DNA from: CAWDPQ01 sp963804245
Lineage (GTDB): Bacteria > Acidobacteriota > Vicinamibacteria > Vicinamibacterales > 2-12-FULL-66-21
NCBI GenBank assembly: GCA_963804245.1
Contig: CAWDPQ010000014.1
Location: forward strand, 124,001-188,000
DNA: 64,000 nucleotides
Direction: 5' to 3'
The notes below the pieces were generated by a model, which saw only the letters and a program-made list of their open reading frames with translations, was not told where the DNA came from and searched no databases. Below, piece after piece: positions 7,990-17,148 of this stretch (position 1 is its first letter; each line of letters begins with the position of its first letter). A program made the translations under genes and the position numbers.

Positions 7990-9648
7990 ATGTATTCAGC
8001 CGAACCCCTTCCCCACTTTGTCGACGAATATCTCGCGTATCTCTACGAAATCCACCCGACCAGCGCCACGTTCGACGGCGTGCATCTCCACGATGACCTG
8101 CTCGAGGATTTCAGCCGACAGGCCGTTGATGCGCACGTTCGCGACCTGGGTGGATTCGCGCGCCGGCTCGCGGCCATCGATCCCGCGCGGTTGACGGACA
8201 TCGAGCGGCTGGAGCGTCCGGCCCTCGATGCGAGTATCCGCGCCCGTCTCTTCGAGCTGGAAACGGTGCGCACGTGGGAGCGCAATCCGCAGCATTACGC
8301 CGACGTGCTGTCGACGAGCCTCGCCGGGCAGACACTGTTCGACTACGCACCGCTCGCCGAGCGCGCCCGGCGTGTCGTGTCCAAGCTGCGCCAGGTGCCG
8401 CGCTTCGTTCAAGCGGCCAAGGACAACATCAAAGATCCTCCCGGTATTTTCGTGAAGGTCGGCCTGGAGAGTCTGCGCGGGACGCTGCGCTTCATCGACG
8501 AAGATCTGCCGCGCGCATTCGGCTCCCTCGGCGATCTGCACATCCTCGGCGATCTCGCCGACGCATCCGTCGAAGCGTCGGCAGCACTCGGTGGCTACAT
8601 CGAGCATCTGGAACGCGAGATCGCGCCGCGCGCGAAAGGCTCGTTTCGTCTCGGACGCGCTGGGTTCGAACAGAAGCTGCAGCTGGACGAGGGCGTGACG
8701 ACCGATGCCGCGCGGTTGCTGGACGTCGCGATGCGCGAGCTCCGGGCCACGCAGGAGGAATTCCGTCGCGTGGTGTCGCGTCTCGACGGCGGTGATCCGG
8801 TCACCGCCTGGACGCGTGCGAAAGCCGAGCACCCGGCGCCGGGACAACTGGTGCAGGTGGCGCGACAGCAACTGGACGAGCTCGTCGAGTTCATCACGCA
8901 GGAGCGCGTCATCACGATTCCGCCCGGCGCTCCCGTTGCCGTGGCCCCGACGCCGCGATTCTACCGCTGGACGTTCGCCAGCATGTGGACGCCGGGGCCG
9001 TTCGAGGCGCGGCCGGTCGGTGCGTTTTACTACATCACCGACGTCGAGCCATCATGGCCGCCGGAACGGCAGGAAGAGCACCTGCGCGACTTCAACTACG
9101 GCGCGCTGTGGTCGATCTCGATTCACGAGGTCTTCCCCGGACACTTCCTGCACTATCAGCATCTCCGCCAGCTCGATTCGAAGCTGCGCAAGTCGATTCT
9201 CTTTTCGTCCGCAGCTTTCGTCGAAGGGTGGGCGCACTACTGCGAGCAGATGATGATCGACCAGGGCTTCCGCCGCAACGATCCAGTGGTGCGGCTCGGT
9301 CAACTCGCAGAAGCGCTGATCCGATTGTGCCGATTCGTCGTGGGCATTCGGTTGCACTGTGAGGACATGTCGGTGGAACAAGGCGTCAGATTCTTCCGCG
9401 ACGAGGCCTATCTCGAGGAAGCCAGCGCGCGCCGGGAAGCCGAGCGCGGCACCTTCGATCCTTCTTACGTCGTCTACTCCGCCGGCAAGCTGATGTTGCT
9501 CAAGCTGCGGGAGGACTACAAGGCGCAGGTCGGCGGCAAGTTTTCACTGCGGCAGTTCCACGACACGCTGCTGTCGAACGGTACTGTGCCGATCTGGCTC
9601 CATCGGGCGCTGATGCTCGGCGAGTCGAACGGCGCGATGATCGAGTAG
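7990..9648 (+). CDS. DUF885-family zinc metallopeptidase-like protein
   Basis: A 552-residue protein of the DUF885 family, large cytoplasmic proteins related to zinc carboxypeptidases. The signature HEVFPGH lies near residue 380 in SISIHEVFPGHFLHYQHLR, followed by VEGWAHYCEQMM, which supplies the usual further metal and catalytic glutamates. No signal peptide is seen, so it probably acts in the cytoplasm. The gene is divergent from rsmI, with 23 bases between starts, and no obvious ribosome site precedes the ATG. The frame is intact. A peptidase role is inferred from the family; the substrate is unknown. Confidence 0.85.
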   Translation: MYSAEPLPHFVDEYLAYLYEIHPTSATFDGVHLHDDLLEDFSRQAVDAHVRDLGGFARRLAAIDPARLTDIERLERPALDASIRARLFELETVRTWERNPQHYADVLSTSLAGQTLFDYAPLAERARRVVSKLRQVPRFVQAAKDNIKDPPGIFVKVGLESLRGTLRFIDEDLPRAFGSLGDLHILGDLADASVEASAALGGYIEHLEREIAPRAKGSFRLGRAGFEQKLQLDEGVTTDAARLLDVAMRELRATQEEFRRVVSRLDGGDPVTAWTRAKAEHPAPGQLVQVARQQLDELVEFITQERVITIPPGAPVAVAPTPRFYRWTFASMWTPGPFEARPVGAFYYITDVEPSWPPERQEEHLRDFNYGALWSISIHEVFPGHFLHYQHLRQLDSKLRKSILFSSAAFVEGWAHYCEQMMIDQGFRRNDPVVRLGQLAEALIRLCRFVVGIRLHCEDMSVEQGVRFFRDEAYLEEASARREAERGTFDPSYVVYSAGKLMLLKLREDYKAQVGGKFSLRQFHDTLLSNGTVPIWLHRALMLGESNGAMIE

Positions 9649-9657
9649 CACCCCTTC

Positions 9658-9985
9658 ATGCCTCTATACGAATATCAGTGTGAGTCCTGCGCGCATCGAT
9701 TCGAACGGATCCAGAAGTATTCCGATCCGCCGATCGAGACGTGCCCGTCGTGTGGCGGGAAGGTCAAGAAGCTGCTGTCGTCGCCGGCGATCCAGTTCAA
9801 GGGATCGGGTTTCTACATCACCGATTACGCGAAGAAGTCGAAGTCGAGCGACGGCAAATCTTCGAACGCGGGTAAAGAATCGGGGGAGGGAAGTACCAGG
9901 GACGACCGCTGAGAGCACCACCAAGGATTCGAAAGAGTCGCCGGCCGCGGCGCCGGCGAAACCGTCGTCATCGAAGACGGAATAG
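9658..9985 (+). CDS. FmdB-family zinc ribbon protein (probable frameshift near 9895)
   Basis: A small putative regulatory protein with the FmdB zinc ribbon: MPLYEYQCESCAHRFE followed by CPSCGGKVKKLLSSPAIQFKGSGFY. Four cysteines in two CxxC pairs bind zinc. As read, it stops at 9912 (84 residues). Shifting frame near 9895 gives a longer low-complexity Ser/Thr/Lys/Ala tail ending at 9985, two bases from the galU stop, which resembles the usual FmdB tail. I therefore favour the longer form of about 108 residues. It starts nine bases after the DUF885 gene and is probably co-transcribed. The function of this family is poorly defined. Confidence 0.8.
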
Positions 9986-9987
9986 CG

Positions 9988-10882
9988 TCAGCGCCTCGAC
10001 GCTGCCGACTGCTCGAGATCGATGCTGCGCAAGTAATCGGAGAATGGCCCGGCGATGTCCGGCCGCCGCAGCGCGAAGTAGACAACCGCTTTGAGGAATC
10101 CCAGCTTGTTCCCCGTGTCGTGGCGGACGCCGTCGATGCGGCAGCCGTAGATCGGCCGATCCTTCAGCAGTCGACGCAATCCGTTGGTCAACTGGATTTC
10201 ACCAGTGCGGTCGGTTGCCGTGGCCTCGAGAGCGGGGAAGATATCCGGCGTGAGGATGTAGCGCCCGATGATTGCCAAATCAGAGGGTGCTTCCGCGCGC
10301 GGCGGCTTTTCCACCAGGTCGCGGATGCGATACACACCTGGTTTCACCTCCTCCGCATCGATGATTCCGTACGAGCTGACGTCGGCGCGGGGCACACGCT
10401 CCACGGCGAGTACCGGACCGTCCACTTCGTTGTACACGTCGATCATCTGCTGCAGCGCCGGCGGATCGGCGTCGATGACATCGTCGCCCAGGATGACGGC
10501 GAAGGTTTCGTCGCCGACGAGCGGCTTGGTCACGAGCACGGCGTGACCGAGTCCGAGCGGTTCGCCCTGACGTACAGTACGAAAAATTGATGAGGTTTGA
10601 GATCTTGCGGATTTCGGCGAGCAGTTCGGTCTTGCCGCGCGACTCGAGGAAGGTTTCGAGCTCCACCGAGACGTCGAAGTGATCTTCGATGGCGTTCTTG
10701 CCGCGTCCCGTCACCAGGATGATGTTCGCGACCCCGGATGCGACCGCCTCCTCGACACCATATTGGATGATCGGCTTGTCGACGAGCGGGAGCATCTCTT
10801 TCGGCTGCGCCTTCGTTGCGGGCAGGAACCGCGTTCCAAGTCCAGCGGCCGGGAACACCGCTTTCCGTATCTGTCGTTTCAC
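9988..10882 (-). CDS. galU: UTP--glucose-1-phosphate uridylyltransferase, one-base frameshift near 10577
   Basis: GalU makes UDP-glucose. The 5' part has KAVFPAAGLGTRFLPATKAQPKEMLPLVDKP split across the signature region, then IIQYGVEEAVASG and a clean run to NLINFSY. Removing one T near 10577 joins this to VRQGEPLGLGHAVLVTKPLVGDE and ILGDDVID in the downstream frame, which runs to 9988. The GTG start at 10882 has GGAG seven to eight bases upstream. The corrected length of about 297 residues is normal. The gene is divergent from serS and convergent with the FmdB gene. The substrate gene set (glmS, glmU, galU) shows a nucleotide-sugar neighbourhood. Confidence 0.93.
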
Positions 10883-10955
10883 AGCATCACTCCGTGCAAA
10901 AACGGCACCGCCGCATCGGTACTCCAAGGGCTCCGCTCCGGTATAGGATTTACGG

Positions 10956-12239
10956 ATGCTCGATCCGGCGTATGTCCGCGAACACATGGAAGATGTCCGC
11001 ACCGGCCTGCGAAACCGCGGCCTGCAGGCGGACGCCGAGCTCGAACAGCTCGCGACGCTGGAGTCGCACCGACGCCGCTTGATCCCGGAGCTCGAAGGGC
11101 TCAAGCGCCAGCAGAACGCGGCGGGCGACGAAATTGCGCGCGCCAAGCGCCAGGGCCTGGACGCGGCCCCCATTTTTGCCGCCAACAAGGCGCGCTCGCA
11201 ACAAATCCGTCAGCTCGAGATCCAGGTGGATAACGTCGAACAGCAGCGGTCGGGGCTGCTGATGACATTACCGAACCTTCCGCACGCCAGCGTGCCGATC
11301 GGCGGATCGGCTGCGGAGAACGTGGAAGTGCGACGCGAGGGTACGCCCTCCGCGTTCGATTTCGATCCGCGTCCGCACTGGGAGCTCGGACCCGCGCTCG
11401 GCATCCTGGATTTCGAGCGCGCGACGAAGATGTCGGGGGCCCGCTTCTCAGTGCTCTTGGGCGCCGGCGCTCGTCTCGCGCGGGCGTTGATCAACTTCAT
11501 GCTCGATCTGCACACGCGCGAGCACGGTTACGTCGAAGTCGAGCCGCCGTTTCTCGTGAGCGCGGAGGCGTTGCGGGGAACGGGCAACCTCCCGAAGTTC
11601 GAGCAGGATCTGTTCAAGATTGCCGGCGAGTGGGACCTCTTCCTGATTCCGACCGCGGAGGTTCCGCTCACGAATCTACACCGTGCCGAGATCCTCGATG
11701 GGCGGCAGCTGCCGCTCAACTACACCGCCTACACGCCCTGCTTCCGCAGCGAAGCCGGATCCTATGGCGCCGACACGAAAGGGCTGATTCGGCAGCACCA
11801 GTTCGACAAGGTGGAGCTCGTCAAGTTCACGATGCCCGAAGCATCGTACGAAGCGCTCGAGACCCTGACCAATAACGCCGAAGAAGTACTCCGCCGTTTG
11901 CAGCTGCCGTTTCGGACGATGCTGCTCAGTACGGGTGATACGGGGTTCGCGTCGGCGAAGACGTACGACATCGAGGTCTGGCTCCCCAGCCAGCAGGCGT
12001 ATCGCGAGATTTCGTCCTGCAGCAACACCGAGGCGTTCCAGGCTCGGCGGGCGAACATCAAGTTCCGTCGCGAGGGCACGGGACGCGCCGAGTTCGTGCA
12101 CACGCTGAACGGCTCCGGCCTGGCGGTCGGCCGGACGCTCATTGCCATCCTGGAGAACTTCCAGCAGAAGGATGGGTCCGTCGCCATTCCCGCGGCCCTC
12201 CAGCCCTACATGGGTGGCGTCGATCGCATCACCCGCTAA
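10956..12239 (+). CDS. serS: seryl-tRNA synthetase
   Basis: A 427-residue class II aminoacyl-tRNA synthetase that charges tRNA-Ser. The N-terminal tRNA-binding coiled coil spans about residues 1-110 (MLDPAYVREHMEDVRTGLRN and following heptads). The catalytic domain shows PTAEVPLTNLHR, motif 2 (FRSEAGSYGADTKGLIRQHQFDKVE) and motif 3 near the end (SGLAVGRTLIAILEN). TAGGA lies upstream of the ATG. The frame is intact and the length normal. Its cognate tRNA-Ser(UGA) lies 3.8 kb downstream. A second, shorter SerRS-like protein occurs at 47.9 kb and has a different job. Confidence 0.97.
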   Translation: MLDPAYVREHMEDVRTGLRNRGLQADAELEQLATLESHRRRLIPELEGLKRQQNAAGDEIARAKRQGLDAAPIFAANKARSQQIRQLEIQVDNVEQQRSGLLMTLPNLPHASVPIGGSAAENVEVRREGTPSAFDFDPRPHWELGPALGILDFERATKMSGARFSVLLGAGARLARALINFMLDLHTREHGYVEVEPPFLVSAEALRGTGNLPKFEQDLFKIAGEWDLFLIPTAEVPLTNLHRAEILDGRQLPLNYTAYTPCFRSEAGSYGADTKGLIRQHQFDKVELVKFTMPEASYEALETLTNNAEEVLRRLQLPFRTMLLSTGDTGFASAKTYDIEVWLPSQQAYREISSCSNTEAFQARRANIKFRREGTGRAEFVHTLNGSGLAVGRTLIAILENFQQKDGSVAIPAALQPYMGGVDRITR

Positions 12240-12630
12240 CAGTTTTGTGTTGGGTCAATCGTCCTTAATTTCTCCGCCAACTGTCATCAAAGAAGGAAAA
12301 CAGTCGGCTTTAGTGGTGTCTTTCGCAGCTGTAGGTGAGAAATTCCGGCCTGTTGTGGGTCCTGGGAGTTGGTAAGAAGATTGCGTAAGCAGATGCGGAA
12401 CTCTCGGGGGATGGCCGGCGAGCCTGCGGCGCATCGTCCGCACCTCGCCGCCGGCCTCCACCCGAGTTCCGAATCAGCTACCAGTTTCAGCTCCCAGCCG
12501 CCAGCTTCCAGCTTTGAGGTCCCAGCTTTGCGAAGGTAATGAGGTGAGGTCCGCCTTCGCCGCTGCGCGGCTTCGGCGAGACAGCCTTCGCCGATATGCC
12601 TGCCTAGCCGAAGCTCACGCTTCGGCGTCT

Positions 12631-12696
12631 TCAGGCGTGAGCGAAGGCTGTTTGAACCTCTAAGACGACCGGCAGCCTGGTCTTTTCCTTCACCAT
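12631..12696 (-). CDS. possible 21-residue peptide gene
   Basis: A very short ORF on the minus strand encoding MVKEKTRLPVVLEV followed by QTAFAHA. It is reported because a textbook ribosome site, AGGAGG, lies six bases before the ATG (12697-12712 holds the site and spacer), which is rare for a chance ORF. The peptide has a basic start and a hydrophobic centre but no cleavage motif I recognise. It is divergent from the HTH-AAA-TPR regulator, and a palindrome lies between them. It could be a signalling or leader peptide, a remnant of a longer gene, or chance. Confidence 0.35.
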   Translation of the reverse strand: MVKEKTRLPVVLEVQTAFAHA

Positions 12697-12773
12697 GCGA
12701 GTCCTCCTGTTGTGCACTCGACGTTGCGCCGAGGATTCCAAGGTGTCGTGGCAGGACCACCACGGAGCAAGGC

Positions 12774-12798
12774 GCAAAGTGCGCCCGTCGCACTTTGT
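12774..12798. promoter_or_regulatory. inverted repeat between the tiny ORF and the regulator gene
   Basis: GCAAAGTGCG and CGCACTTTGT form arms of 10 bases (9 matching) around a five-base centre. Its place in the divergent promoter region suggests an operator, possibly for the HTH-AAA protein that starts at 12884. No functional evidence is available. Confidence 0.35.
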
Positions 12799-12883
12799 CG
12801 CGCATTGTCGTCCGGCTGCGCGGAGCCGGTGATTGAAGGGGCGGCGGTGATCTGATTCACTGCACGACAGTAGAGTCCATCTC

Positions 12884-15864
12884 ATGGATGAGTCTGCACG
12901 GACGACACTCGAGTCCTGGAAGGAGATCGCCAACTACCTGAAGACGTCAGTCCGCACCGTTCAGCGCTGGGAGAAGGACGAGCTCCTGCCAGTTCACCGT
13001 CACGCGCACGCGCGTCAGGACACGGTCTACGCCTACAGCGACGAAATCGACCGCTGGCGATCGGATCGGGATCGACACGGCACGAGCGACACCTCTTTCT
13101 CGTCGGAGATCGCATCCCTGCAGCGTGAACTCGCGAGGCCATCTTTCACGCTGCCTGGTATCTCGCGGTCGCTTCTCGGGCCATTCCTGGCTCGAGACGA
13201 AGAACATCGGATACTCCTGGAAAGCCTCGAGGCGGTTCGTGGGGGCGGTGTCCGCATGGTGTGTCTGACGGGTGAGCCAGGCGCCGGCAAGACGACTCTG
13301 CTCGAGCACTTCATTTCCGGCATCGAGAACGCGCCGGGACAACTCGCGACGTTTTCCGCCTGCTCGCAGCGTCTCGCAGGCGCCGAAGCGTTTCTTCCAC
13401 TGCTCGACAGTCTGGACGGCCTCACACGCGCAGGCGAGAGCGCGGTCATCACGCGGTTGTTGAAACTCACGGCACCAACCTGGTACGTGCAGATCGCTCC
13501 GCTGTGGTGCACTGCGGATCCCGCGTTCGCATCTGTTTTGAAGCGGGCCGGGGCAGCGTCACCCGGAGCGGGTGAAGCGCGAACTTTCCAGCTTCGTCGC
13601 CCATGTCACCGCCGTGCTCCCCCTCGTCATCGCGATCGATGATCTCCACTGGGCGGACGCATCCACCGTGGAGGTCCTGGCGTATCTCCTGAGCAGGCCC
13701 AACCTGAAGCGCGTTCTGCTCGCGTGTGCATACCGGCAGACGGAGATGTCGCTGTCAGCACACCCCTTCGTGTCGGTTCGACCCGAACTCGTCAAGCGCC
13801 GGCTTCTCGTAGAGCTGCCCCTGCGGCGGCTCACTCGAGAGGAGACTGCTCATTATCTGGATGTGGCGTTCCCGGACAACCGCTTTCCGACGGAGCTTGT
13901 GGCGGCCGTCCAGGCGCGCAGCAATGGGAATCCCTTTTTCCTGAGTGAGATCGCTCGCGACCTGATACAGCGCGGCGCTGTGCGTCGGCTCGACGGCCAG
14001 TGGAGCATCGCATGGTCCCTCGAAGAGGTTCGCAGCTCACTGCCCGTTTCCATACAGAGCGTCATCGAGCGCAACCTGGAGCAGCTCGATGCGGATGACA
14101 GGCTTCTGATGATGGCCGCGTCGCTTCAGGGCATGGAGTTCGATTCCCGACTTGCGGCGATCGCCGTCGGATGGCAAATATCCGACGTCGAGCAGCGCCT
14201 CACGCGACTCGAGTCGGTCCACTCACTCATTACGCTCCTCGGGGAAGGCGATCCCGGAGATGCCCTTCCGGGTCAACGCTACGCATTCGTCCATGTGCTC
14301 TACCAGGAGGCCTGCTACGCGGCGGTGACGCCGGCACGACGAGCGGAATGGAGCCGGCTGATTGCCGATGGCCTCGCCGACCTCAACCAGGACGATCCGT
14401 CGAAGGTTGCTGCAGACCTGGCGATCCATTATGCGTCCGCAAGAGAATTCGAGCGAGCCGCGCACTGGTTTCTCCAGGCCGCCAGGAATGCGGCCAAGGT
14501 GTACGCCAACCATGAAGCGAGCGACCAGTGCAAACGCGCCATCGCCAATGCCGACCGCCTGGAAGCGCCGCTCAGGAATTGGCTGGTTCTGCAAGCGGCG
14601 ATGCTCCAGGCCGAACTTCATCTCAACGTCAGCGAGTTCGAGGATGCGGTTGCCGATTTCGGCCTGGCGGAAACGGCGGCCGCCAATGCCGGACTCGTCG
14701 AGCCCCAGGTTGACGCGATCTGCGGCGCCGCTCTCGCGCTGTTCAATTTGAAGCGGACCAGCGAGACGCGTGCGCTCGGGGTCAAGGCGCTCGAACTGGC
14801 GCGTGCTGCCACGAGCGCCACTGCCGTCGCGTCGTCGCAAATCGTGCTGGCAATGGAGCGCATGTGCGTGGGCGACCTCGATGCCGCGGAGACGTGGAGT
14901 ACGCCGGCTCTTCCGGTCTTGCAGAGCCGCTTTCGCTCGCCGGTCCCGCTGCACGTGATTGAAGGGGTTGGGTACGGCGCGGCTCTGCACGGCTGGCGTC
15001 TGGAGTACGAGGATGCCCTGCCGCGCTGTGAATGGGCGCTCGCAGAGGCCCGTGATCGAGGTTCGAACTTCCACATCGTCTGCCTGCTGTTCATCCGGGG
15101 GCTTGGCCTCGGTAACTTCGGCCGTCTTTCCGATTCTCTGGCCGATCTGCGCGAAGGCATGCGACTCAGCGAGATCAATCACGAGCGATACTGGCTGCCG
15201 CGGCTGCCCAACACGCTGGCGTGGTTGCACAGCGAGATGTTCGACATCGAGGAGGCGGTCCGCCTGAACGGGGAAGGCAGCATCATTGCGCGAGAAATGA
15301 ATTTTCCCGAAGGAGACGTGAACTCGCGGATCAATCTCGCGCTGAACTATCTGGGCCTCGGGGAACCCGACAGGGCAGACGAGCATCTTTCAGCGGCCGG
15401 AGCGTTGCTGGCCGAAGATGAGTGGTTCCGCTGGGTGTACACAATTCGTTTCCATTCCGCACGTGCCGAGTACCTGGCTGGCCAAGGGCAACCCCGCCGA
15501 AGCCGGCACATGTGCGACGGCATCTCTCGACCTCGCCAGGACCACACACCGACGGAAGCACATCGCCTGGGCGCGCAAGCTGCTCGGCGACGTCGCCGCG
15601 ATAGAGGACCGACCGCGCGACGCCATCGCGCACTATGAGGCAGGGCTGTCCACCTTGCAGCGGCACCCGTGTCCTTCGGTTCAGTGGAAGATCTCAGCTG
15701 CACTTGCCGCCGCCCATGCGACGCTGGCCCAATCCGAGGAAGCAGAACGGTGGCGTGCGGCGACACAACGGGTGCTCAGGGATCTCGCTGTGTCGATCAG
15801 GGAAGGGCCCCTGCAGGCTCGCTTCAGGCAATCGAGAGTTGTGCGCGAATTTCGAGCAGACTGA
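12884..15864 (+). CDS. HTH - AAA ATPase - TPR signalling regulator, frameshifted near 13555 and 15470
   Basis: A predicted transcription regulator of about 990 residues. The N-terminal MerR/excisionase-like helix-turn-helix reads SWKEIANYLKTSVRTVQRWE, then LLPVHRHAHARQDTVYAY. A STAND/AAA_16-type ATPase follows, with Walker A GEPGAGKTT (about residue 130) and Walker B LVIAIDDLHWAD. The C-terminal half is alpha-helical with TPR-like repeats. Three frames are used: 12884 to about 13555, 13560 to about 15470, and 15470 to 15864. At the second break, dropping one C joins AEY to WLAKGNPAEAG. The pieces are contiguous and free of stops, so I treat it as one gene with two indels. Such proteins sense an unknown signal through the TPR region. 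It may bind the palindrome at 12774-12798. Confidence 0.8.
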
Positions 15865-15997
15865 CCGCACGCGGTCCGCACCCAGCGTCCTGGCCTTTGT
15901 GGAACTTGGGGAAACGTGCCTGATTCAAGCCACTTGATGGGACATTACCCAAGGAGGCTGCTCCGCGTCGTGGTCCGATCAACCGGTCAAGGAGAAT

Positions 15998-16086
15998 TGG
16001 CGGAGGGAGAGGGATTCGAACCCCCGGTACCCTCCGGGTACAGCGGTTTTCAAGACCGCCGCCATCGACCACTCGGCCATCCCTCC
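15998..16086 (-). tRNA. tRNA-Ser (anticodon UGA)
   Basis: An 89-base gene with encoded CCA at 15998-16000. The acceptor arm GGAGGGA pairs with TCCCTCC, the discriminator is G, and the D-loop region starts TGGCCGAGTGG. The anticodon stem GCGGT/ACCGC encloses the loop CTTGAAA (anticodon TGA). A long variable arm, TACCCGGAGGGTA, and the T-arm GGGTTCGAATCC complete a class II tRNA, as expected for serine. It reads UCA codons. Confidence 0.96.
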
Positions 16087-16129
16087 GCGGAGCAGTCATG
16101 GTGATGCCGATTTGATCTTACGACAATCG

Positions 16130-16819
16130 TCAGCGCTCGGGGCGCTTCGGAGTGTCCGAGTGAAGCTGACCGCTAGAACCTGATGCGGGGAGCTGGAAGC
16201 TGGGAGCTGGAAGCTGATTTTCAGGCCGTCGTGCTGGCGGGATCGGTGACCGAAACGTCTTCGCCGGTGCCGGACCCGGTTTGGGCTTGCCGAGAAGCTT
16301 CTCGTAGATCCAACCGACGAAAGGCCCGTCGCTGAGGATGCGCCCGGCGACCTGGAAGCCGAGCGCCAGACCGACGGTCGTCCACAGACCGGTACCGAGC
16401 AGGAGGTGCGCGAGCCACGCGAGTAGCGAAGCGATGATCGCGTCGGCTCCGGCGAGCGCGACGCGGCGGAATACCTGTCCGTGCCGCACTTCCGGCTGAT
16501 CGTCCATCGACAGGCGAAGGGCGGGCGCGGCGCCGCGGCGAGCCGGTGGACGGCCCTGAGCATCGGGAAAGACGATGTCCGCAAAGGCGGCGGTGAAATC
16601 CTCGACCGCTTCATCCGCGTCGAGTCCGATGGCTTTGGCGTAAGCGCGGATGTAGGCCCGGCTGTAGACGCCGCCCGGCCACCGAGCGCAGTCGCCGCGT
16701 TCCAGAGCGGCGAAAAGGGAAGCCGGCACTTTGGTGGCGCGAGCGATGGCTTCGAGCGAGACGCCGCGTCGTTCACGCTGGCGCCGCATGCGATCGCCAA
16801 ATGCTCGACGTTCGCTCAC
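16130..16819 (-). CDS. RodZ-like helix-turn-helix membrane protein
   Basis: A protein of about 229 residues. The N-terminal HTH_25/XRE domain (FGDRMRRQRERRGVSLEAIA, RATKVPASLFAALERGD, GGVYSRAYIRAYAKAIGLD) is the type found in the cytoskeletal protein RodZ. It is followed by a linker and two hydrophobic segments (about residues 125-165). The usual periplasmic RodZ domain is missing, so it is RodZ-like rather than RodZ. The last 50 or so residues (QLPAPSFQLPAS) are encoded by a dispersed GGAAGCTGG filler, suggesting the repeat extended the reading frame. GTG 16819 shares GTGA with the stop of the upstream 54-residue protein, so translation is probably coupled; GTG 16822 is an equal alternative. 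Confidence 0.75.
   Translation of the reverse strand: MSERRAFGDRMRRQRERRGVSLEAIARATKVPASLFAALERGDCARWPGGVYSRAYIRAYAKAIGLDADEAVEDFTAAFADIVFPDAQGRPPARRGAAPALRLSMDDQPEVRHGQVFRRVALAGADAIIASLLAWLAHLLLGTGLWTTVGLALGFQVAGRILSDGPFVGWIYEKLLGKPKPGPAPAKTFRSPIPPARRPENQLPAPSFQLPASGSSGQLHSDTPKRPER
16191..16217. repeat. GGAAGCTGG-type filler within a coding end
   Basis: The tandem units AGCTGGAAGCTGGGAGCTGG and onward match fillers at about 12475-12527 (reverse orientation) and 35276-35367. Here the repeat lies inside the 3' end of the RodZ-like gene. Confidence 0.7.
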
Positions 16820-16980
16820 CACGGTTGTTGTTCCTCGCGTGACCGCGCCTGTGCCAGCCAGTCGTTGCTCAACTGATCAGTTGGCGGGCGTCGGGCGCGC
16901 GCGCGTGATAGGCGGACTACCGTTCCTGCCGCTAGGATCACCAGCAGGCCTCCGGCAAGCATCCAGAATCTGAGCGTCAT
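16816..16980 (-). CDS. 54-residue single-pass membrane protein
   Basis: A small ORF, MTLRFWMLAGGLLVILAAGT then a basic patch (VVRLSRARARRPP) and a short hydrophilic tail ending QQPW. One membrane segment covers about residues 3-22 with the positive charges after it, so the tail should be cytoplasmic. Its TGA overlaps the start of the RodZ-like gene as GTGA, the main reason to believe it is real. It has no family I recognise. It may assist the RodZ-like protein. The ribosome site is weak (CGGGGACC before ATG). Confidence 0.6.
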   Translation of the reverse strand: MTLRFWMLAGGLLVILAAGTVVRLSRARARRPPTDQLSNDWLAQARSREEQQPW

Positions 16981-17148
16981 GGTCCCCGAGATCGTTGGGC
17001 TGAGTTAAAGGCGCGCGGTACAAGAAGAAATTCCCGCCCTGGGATGGCGGAATGTCTTGGTGGCTACCGTGGCCCCACGCTGCCGCGCTCTGAGTTCGAT
17101 TCTACGCCGCTCACAATGGCGGGCGTTACAAAAATGCGCACCTAATTG

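Larger units (their letters stand above)
12240..12883. other. 644-base intergenic region: filler repeats, hairpins, a tiny ORF and a palindrome
   Basis: There is no conventional gene between serS and the HTH-AAA regulator. From left to right it holds an unremarkable AT-richer stretch (12240-12400); a CAGCTTCCAGCTCCCAGC-type filler (about 12475-12527); a CTTCGCCGAAGC-type hairpin block (about 12550-12640); the 21-codon ORF with a strong ribosome site on the minus strand; and an inverted repeat at 12774-12798. Confidence 0.6.
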
